The notes below the pieces were generated by a model, which was not told the DNA's origin, searched no databases, and was given only the letters and a program-made list of their open reading frames with translations. Both the position numbers and the translations under genes were made by a program. From Morganella psychrotolerans (GTDB lineage: Bacteria > Pseudomonadota > Gammaproteobacteria > Enterobacterales > Enterobacteriaceae), in assembly GCF_001676055.1 (NCBI RefSeq), contig NZ_LZEX01000013.1, forward strand, positions 1 to 51,606: DNA of 51,606 bases, read 5' to 3'. Below, piece by piece: positions 47,620 to 51,606 of this stretch (position 1 is its first letter; each line of letters begins with the position of its first letter).

Positions 47620-47861
47620 TCACCAATTTCCGTTCCGCTGACCTGAGCTAATTCATCTGCATGTGAATTAAACTCTGTCATATTTTTAACGAGATAATCT
47701 TCTGTAAAAACAAATTTTTTCTTTACAGGGGATAAAACCAGGTTTCCGTTTTCAACGTACATATCCAATTTGTGTCCCGCCTCTATACCAAGTTGCTTAA
47801 GGATCGATGTTGGGATAATCACACCCTGACTATTGCCCCATTTTTTAATGGCTATACTCAT
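47616..47861 (-). CDS. MazE/AbrB-type antitoxin
   Basis: An 81-residue swapped-hairpin AbrB antitoxin: 'IKKWGNSQGVIIPTSILKQL' is the DNA-binding part, and the acidic C-terminus binds the toxin. It is first in the pair and overlaps mazF. Confidence 0.9.
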   Translation of the reverse strand: MSIAIKKWGNSQGVIIPTSILKQLGIEAGHKLDMYVENGNLVLSPVKKKFVFTEDYLVKNMTEFNSHADELAQVSGTEIGE

Positions 47862-48045
47862 TCAACACCCCCTTATGACGCCACAATGTATAAACATTGT
47901 ATAACCACATTCCAATGAGTGCAACAATATCCGGTGAAAAATCATCCAACTGACAATGTCTGTTTAATAGAGCCATAAGCATTTAAAATATACAGACATA
48001 AAACATCGGTATAAAACCAATTTAAATAATATAATTCATATATTA

Positions 48046-48306
48046 TTATTTTTTACTACTACGCTCTTTATTAGCCTGAGATAATGCAGATGCTGCAAAT
48101 GATTTAGTTATATCATCATACATAACACTCTTTAAAACTTGGGATGCCAGCGTTTCCATATCAGCACCTGTCTGCTTTGGTGTATTTGACTGCGATAGCA
48201 CTGAGGCTGCTAACCTTTTAATAAGCGGCGTGGAATTTTTATCCTTGAGTATCCTTGCAGCCTGAGAAGCTAATGATTTGGATGTTTGTTTTTTATTGAA
48301 AGACAT
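48046..48306 (-). CDS. Hypothetical 86-residue helical protein
   Basis: An AGGAG site precedes the ATG. The protein is basic and helical with two similar halves ('SLASQAARILKDKNSTPLIK', 'TLASQVLKSVMYDDITKSFA', each followed by an 'AASxLSQ' motif), so it is an internal duplication. No family is named. Similar small proteins occur in plasmid and island regions. Confidence 0.55.
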   Translation of the reverse strand: MSFNKKQTSKSLASQAARILKDKNSTPLIKRLAASVLSQSNTPKQTGADMETLASQVLKSVMYDDITKSFAASALSQANKERSSKK

Positions 48307-48458
48307 ATTTAACTCCTGTAAATGAAATCTAAATCACAGAGTATTTTATTTATATATTACGTTCAATGAATATACTAATTGTATATAATAAAAAAAATCA
48401 CAAGCAAAAAAAACACATTGTTTGTTTAATAAAATAATTACCAAGGAATAATTACATC

Positions 48459-48779
48459 TTAAATAACCAACTCATTTTTGTCGATCAGATGCAAAAGCCG
48501 GAGTGCTGCCCCGTGTGGTTTAATTTCACCCCGTTCCCACTTAGATACACTCTCTTTCGTCATATTGAGAATAAGTGCCAGAGATGCCTGGGAAATATTA
48601 TGCTCTGCACGAATACAACGAATATCATTTCCCGTCATAGGTGCCGGCTTACGATAGTGTTCCTGTAGTTCACGGGCTTTAATCCGTGCCTCGATACGGC
48701 GTACTGATTCACCGTCAGTCACACCCGCAGCTTTCATTTCTTTGAAAAACTCAAAAATATCATTCATTTTACGGGTCAT
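48459..48779 (-). CDS. HigA/NadS-like helix-turn-helix antitoxin, no visible toxin
   Basis: From ATG 48779, with GGAGG upstream, the protein is 106 residues. The C-terminal half is a helix-turn-helix ('MTGNDIRCIRAEHNISQASL', 'ILNMTKESVSKWERGE'), as in NadS/HigA antitoxins. These are normally encoded after a HigB/RelE-type toxin. The DNA upstream (48780-49100) shows no toxin frame, so it is solitary or the toxin has been lost. Confidence 0.8.
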   Translation of the reverse strand: MTRKMNDIFEFFKEMKAAGVTDGESVRRIEARIKARELQEHYRKPAPMTGNDIRCIRAEHNISQASLALILNMTKESVSKWERGEIKPHGAALRLLHLIDKNELVI

Positions 48780-49133
48780 TTTAACCTCCACTAATAAAGC
48801 GGGCTTGAGTAATTTGCCTGCTATTCTTTTACCTGGTTTTATAAAAAGAGGACCATTATTAATTAATATTTAAATTAATACGTAATATTATAATTAACCT
48901 TGTTACTAAACCATATTCTCTCTATGCATAGATTCCTATAAAACAATACCTTAATCAGATATCAGTATTATTTTTTAAATGAACAACTAATTTCATTTTC
49001 TAACAATGACTTATTGAGATTATTAGCGTCTCTTTACTGAAAACATTTAGTGATGCAGGTCTAATCTTTTTATAACCTCTGGAATCTGGCATTTATTTTT
49101 TTAAATTTGTGCCATAGAATCCCTGTCAGCCAT
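48780..49133. other. Non-coding stretch ending in a broken copy of the 50112 gene start
   Basis: No gene is seen from 48780 to 49100. On the minus strand 49133-49101 reads MADRDSMAQI then stop. This is a copy of the first residues of the gene starting at 50112 (MANRDSIVQI). It shows that a gene like that one once stood here. Confidence 0.6.
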
Positions 49134-49610
49134 AAGCAACTAACGATAGTTTTATTGTGGTTAGCGGGCTGGAAGTTATGAGTCCCTTGCAGTCCGCGTT
49201 TTTATAAGCTCTATTGTTTAATTAATTATAAAATTATTTACCTTCTATAAGTAGTACTGCATCAAATCATAACCAGTTAAAGATAGTTTCATTGTGCATT
49301 GTAGTTAGCGGTCTGGAAGTTATTCGTTACTTCCAGACCGCGTTTTTATAAATCCTGTCATTTATGTAATCATAAAATTATTTACCTTCTGTAAATAGTG
49401 CTGCATTAAACCATAACCAACTCATGATAGTTAGGTTGTGGCACAGACTGAAAGTCCTGAGTCCCTTCTATAGTCAACTTACAATTAATTATGTTGTGAT
49501 TAACTGGTTAGAAGTCTTGATTCCCTTTCGATAACCAGCTCACGATTAATTGTATTGTGGTTAGCTGACCAGAAGCGTTGAGTTCCTTTCAGCCCGCGAT
49601 GATGTAAACT
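49134..49610. repeat. Tandem array of hairpin leader repeats
   Basis: Five degenerate copies of one unit are seen in plus orientation: 'aaccaactca-gatagtt', 'gttgtggttagcggnctgga', 'gagtccctt' and 'cagtccgcg(t)tttata'. The first two cores (49164-49197 and 49308-49341) are 144 bases apart, and even the AT-rich spacer is repeated. Core 1 folds to an 8-bp stem. Core 2 is a perfect 13-bp stem with an 8-base loop followed by TTTTT. Later copies near 49445, 49500 and 49565 are decayed. The same element stands intact before the gene at 50112. Confidence 0.7.
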
Positions 49611-49655
49611 CTGTTATTTAAAATAAAATAATTCCAATCCTATAAATACACCACG

Positions 49656-49838
49656 CTAAGATATAGCCGGCTCATTAATATCCTGTTGATATTTTTCATA
49701 CAGCATGTCCATCTTTTGCCACAATACAAAACTGAGTATCTCCTTTGGCTGCTGAGAATCAAGGGTGACAATGGCATAAATCAAAGCGCGGCACTGGTCA
49801 ATTAATTCATCCAGTTCAGGAGGTGTGTTGTCATACAT
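49656..49838 (-). CDS. Hypothetical 60-residue protein downstream of the leader-controlled gene
   Basis: The start overlaps the stop of the upstream gene by 8 bases, so the two are coupled. The protein is acidic and helical (MYDNTPPELDELIDQCRALI...). It has no recognised family. The array spacers downstream resemble decayed copies of its 3' end. Confidence 0.5.
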   Translation of the reverse strand: MYDNTPPELDELIDQCRALIYAIVTLDSQQPKEILSFVLWQKMDMLYEKYQQDINEPAIS

Positions 49839-50112
49839 AATTCACCTCCTGAACTATTAATTTGTTCATTCCGGACAATATATTAACAAGGCGTATATAT
49901 AGTGGATTACTATTAATAAAATGACATATTGATACTAATTTTTTATCTAAACCACTAATTGCTGCCAATTCCCTTTCCAGCCAGTGTGTTAGTGTGATTT
50001 TTGGTAAGCAATCGCAGGATGATTTTTGCGATTGAGATCTAATATTGCAGTAACTTTTTGTTCTTCCGTGTTTATTTTTGAAAATTTGTACAATAGAATC
50101 CCTGTTAGCCAT
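49831..50112 (-). CDS. Hypothetical 93-residue protein behind the hairpin leader (Ash/Icd-like setting)
   Basis: ATG 50112 is preceded by GAGGAG. The protein opens MANRDSIVQIFKNKHGRTKS and is basic. No family is certain. The arrangement, a small gene behind a structured leader with repeats of that leader nearby, resembles the ash/icd (division inhibitor) region of P4 and P1 type elements, where a short antisense RNA (CI/C4) controls the leader. The analogy is inference. Confidence 0.5.
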   Translation of the reverse strand: MANRDSIVQIFKNKHGRTKSYCNIRSQSQKSSCDCLPKITLTHWLERELAAISGLDKKLVSICHFINSNPLYIRLVNILSGMNKLIVQEVNYV

Positions 50113-50190
50113 GGCCAACTCCTCGATAGTTCGTTGTGGTTAGCGGGCGGTTAGTGTCTCACCACTTTCCGTCCGCGCTTATATAAATCT
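50113..50190 (-). promoter_or_regulatory. Structured 5' leader with GC-rich hairpin
   Basis: Upstream of ATG 50112 are GAGGAG (Shine-Dalgarno), the conserved 'aaccacaacgaactatcg', and the hairpin GCGGACGG...CCGCCCGC with an inner GTG/CAC pairing. It is the best preserved member of the repeat family at 49134-49610. The start codon lies in the palindrome GCCATGGC. Confidence 0.55.
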
Positions 50191-50598
50191 ACTATTTATT
50201 TCATCTTAAATTATTTTATTTTCCTGTAATGTTTTGTCTTTCATTCAATCTCTCTGTATATAACCACAGTGACTTGAACAAGCCAGTTAACTCTATTATT
50301 TTTTAGCGGCAGATCACAGAATAAATATTGGCAATAAAAAACCCTCTTTATTTAAATGACAAAAATAATAAAACCGCCTAGCCTTACTTCTCTGCAAGAA
50401 AATGAAACAAATTATATTTATTATTTTTTCATATAACTTACCATTAATACATTGAGGAAAATGATGCTAACAACGACGAACCAAATAATTGCAATAAGCG
50501 ACATAATGTCGCATACTGAGCCTGTAGCAGTACCTGACTCAGGCAACAGTATAGACGTAAGCCCATATCACGGGTCTGCGTGTAAAAGGAGTATGAAT
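50191..50598. promoter_or_regulatory. Divergent promoter region and leader of the ParD/RelE pair
   Basis: The left part is AT-rich and must hold the promoters of the leftward gene at 50112 and the rightward toxin-antitoxin pair. The frame is open from 50452 in phase with parD, but the segment before 50599 has no antitoxin-like sequence. I therefore read it as a leader, with small inverted repeats such as CCTGA-CTCAGG. Confidence 0.4.
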
Positions 50599-50829
50599 AT
50601 GGCTATTTCAGTCAGATTAGACGACGACTTCGTCGCCGATGCAAAGGTTCACGCAGAAGCAAAAAGCAGAAGTGTGCCAAAACAGATTGAGCACTGGGCA
50701 AAAATCGGTCGGATTGCCGAAGATAACCCTGATCTACCTTACCGCTTTATAGAAGAATTATTATTGGCGCAGGCCGAAGTTGAAAATAACAAGGTTTCCC
50801 GTTATGTCCGCAGAACAAAACGAGATTGA
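50599..50829 (+). CDS. ParD-like antitoxin
   Basis: AAGGAG lies 8 bases before ATG 50599, giving 76 residues (MAISVRLDDDFVADAKVHAE). The 'SVRLDDDFVADAK' ribbon-helix-helix start and 'SVPKQIEHWAKIGRIAEDNP' are typical of ParD-like antitoxins. The basic C-terminal end contacts the toxin. It overlaps the toxin gene by 26 bases. Confidence 0.85.
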   Translation: MAISVRLDDDFVADAKVHAEAKSRSVPKQIEHWAKIGRIAEDNPDLPYRFIEELLLAQAEVENNKVSRYVRRTKRD

Positions 50830-51130
50830 TGTCTATCAGTCTGCAAAATTTGAAAAAACCTGTAAAAAACTACCAGAAAAAGATCTGAAGGTGGTTGAAG
50901 ATGAAATTGATAAAATTATTGATAATCCCTTAATCGGGGAACTGAAAAAAGGCGATCTTGCTTATCTCCATGTTCACAAATTCAGGTTAAATGAACTAAC
51001 TGTTTTATTAGGTTATTCGTGGATATCATCAAAGCTGGAACTGTATCTTCTCAATATTGGCTCACATGAAAATTTCTATGAAAAGCAGAAAAAATCATCT
51101 AAAGCTGATTTAAAACTAATTAATTCATAA
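50804..51130 (+). CDS. RelE/ParE-superfamily toxin
   Basis: ATG 50804 lies inside the parD gene and gives 108 residues. Family features are 'VYQSAKFEKTCKKLPEKDLK', 'IDNPLIGELKKGDLAYLHVH', 'KFRLNELTVLLGYSWISSKL' and 'LLNIGSHENFYE'. It likely inhibits translation or gyrase. Which of the two cannot be decided from sequence. Confidence 0.85.
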   Translation: MSAEQNEIDVYQSAKFEKTCKKLPEKDLKVVEDEIDKIIDNPLIGELKKGDLAYLHVHKFRLNELTVLLGYSWISSKLELYLLNIGSHENFYEKQKKSSKADLKLINS

Positions 51131-51311
51131 CACAATGTTTTGTGTACAAAAATATATTCATCTATATAGTTAGAAATATTAATAGCGAATATAATCATTT
51201 CAGCCTGGTGTGAATGTCATATTGTTTTTATATAGGCTGAACTGTCAGCCTATATAATTATAATATCATAATATGAATGATGAACTATTTAATTGATGGA
51301 CTAATAATTCA

Positions 51312-51497
51312 ATGCGCTATGTTATATCGGATAATGACGTTGATTTTGATGTGCTAAAAATACCGTCAAAAAATATTGCTCATACCCAACTTTTCCTTGA
51401 AGAAGGTGTTGAGGATTTTTTCCTGCCCGGCTACATCACTCCTCATTGCTATCGCCTTGTGAAAGCACTGAAACGAGACCCCTCAGTGTCAGGATAG
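51312..51497 (+). CDS. Hypothetical ORF ending at an IS border
   Basis: A 61-residue frame (MRYVISDNDVDFDVLKIPSK...) ends with codons directly abutting the inverted repeat of the IS element at 51499. The C-terminal residues may therefore come from the IS junction and the gene may be truncated. No family is recognised and there is no strong ribosome binding site. The 181 bases before it show nothing clear. Confidence 0.3.
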   Translation: MRYVISDNDVDFDVLKIPSKNIAHTQLFLEEGVEDFFLPGYITPHCYRLVKALKRDPSVSG

Positions 51498-51498
51498 T

Positions 51499-51606
51499 TG
51501 TCACCCCCTCTGAAAAATAAACCTGAGGGCGCGGAGTGACACATGAAACGTATTTCACCTGAACGAAAAGCCGCCATACTGGCTAAATTATTACCGCCGT
51601 ACAACA
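51499..51606 (+). mobile_element. Left end of an IS3-like insertion sequence (cut by window)
   Basis: TGTCAC at 51499 and GTGACA at 51536 form an inverted repeat at the left end, and an OrfA-like gene follows at once. The element runs past the window edge. Family placement rests on the OrfA N-terminus. Confidence 0.6.
51543..51606 (+). CDS. IS3-like OrfA transposase, N-terminal part
   Basis: Only 21 codons are present: MKRISPERKAAILAKLLPPY. This is the start of the helix-turn-helix OrfA found in many proteobacterial IS3-like elements. GGAG lies 7 bases before the ATG. Confidence 0.7.
   Translation, partial: MKRISPERKAAILAKLLPPYN

Noticed and set aside
49134-49610. CRISPR-like appearance of the repeat array
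   Set aside because: Repeat units are degenerate, spacing varies from about 60 to 144 bases, the spacers themselves are repeated, and there are no cas genes.

Overview
The window looks like a chromosomal segment of an Enterobacterales bacterium, most likely a Morganellaceae member (Morganella, Proteus or Providencia type). Three things point there. A YajD protein is almost identical to the Escherichia coli form. The type VI secretion (T6SS) gene order matches the Vibrio cholerae/Proteus type. Small membrane proteins of DUF1240 type, common in Proteus, Xenorhabdus and Photorhabdus, are present. The assignment rests on recalled family features, not on a search.

Bases 1-23.5 kb hold a T6SS locus. 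A leftward hcp-vgrG pair (vgrG cut by the window edge) is separated by about 1.2 kb of very AT-rich DNA from a rightward operon: tssB, tssC, tssE, tssF, tssG, tagH (FHA), tssJ, tssK, tssL, clpV, a vasH-like gene lacking its AAA+ domain, vasI, tssA (vasJ), tssM (vasK) and vasL. Most of these genes overlap or sit a few bases apart. A second, divergent tssF follows vasL and is broken by a frameshift in a run of nine A. All core genes from 2.0 to 21.7 kb are intact.

Bases 23.6-31.9 kb are an accessory region. It holds yajD, a second hcp, a putative membrane-active effector with two tandem DUF1240-type immunity genes, a broken amidase effector with an intact secreted immunity gene, a fragment of yfhL, IS256-family and IS3-family remnants, a DUF3800 gene, a 33-codon hydrophobic ORF with a strong ribosome binding site, and a pentapeptide-repeat gene. 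It reads as a T6SS effector/immunity island that is being reshuffled and is decaying.

Bases 32-47.2 kb carry a TacAT-type GNAT toxin-antitoxin pair and, on the minus strand, a lambda-type tail module (FII, Z, U, V, G/GT, H, M, L, K, I, J plus tail-associated proteins). No capsid, terminase, lysis, integrase or repressor gene is visible. J, H and V are frameshifted. Two cargo (moron) genes sit between M and L.

Bases 47.2-51.6 kb hold a MazEF-type pair, a solitary HigA/NadS-like antitoxin, a tandem array of hairpin-bearing leader repeats upstream of two small unknown genes, a ParD-like/RelE-type pair, and the start of an IS3-like element that runs off the window. At least nine accessory genes carry one-base frameshifts, mostly in homopolymers, while about 20 kb of core T6SS genes carry none. 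This is either real decay under relaxed selection or an assembly artefact and should be checked first.
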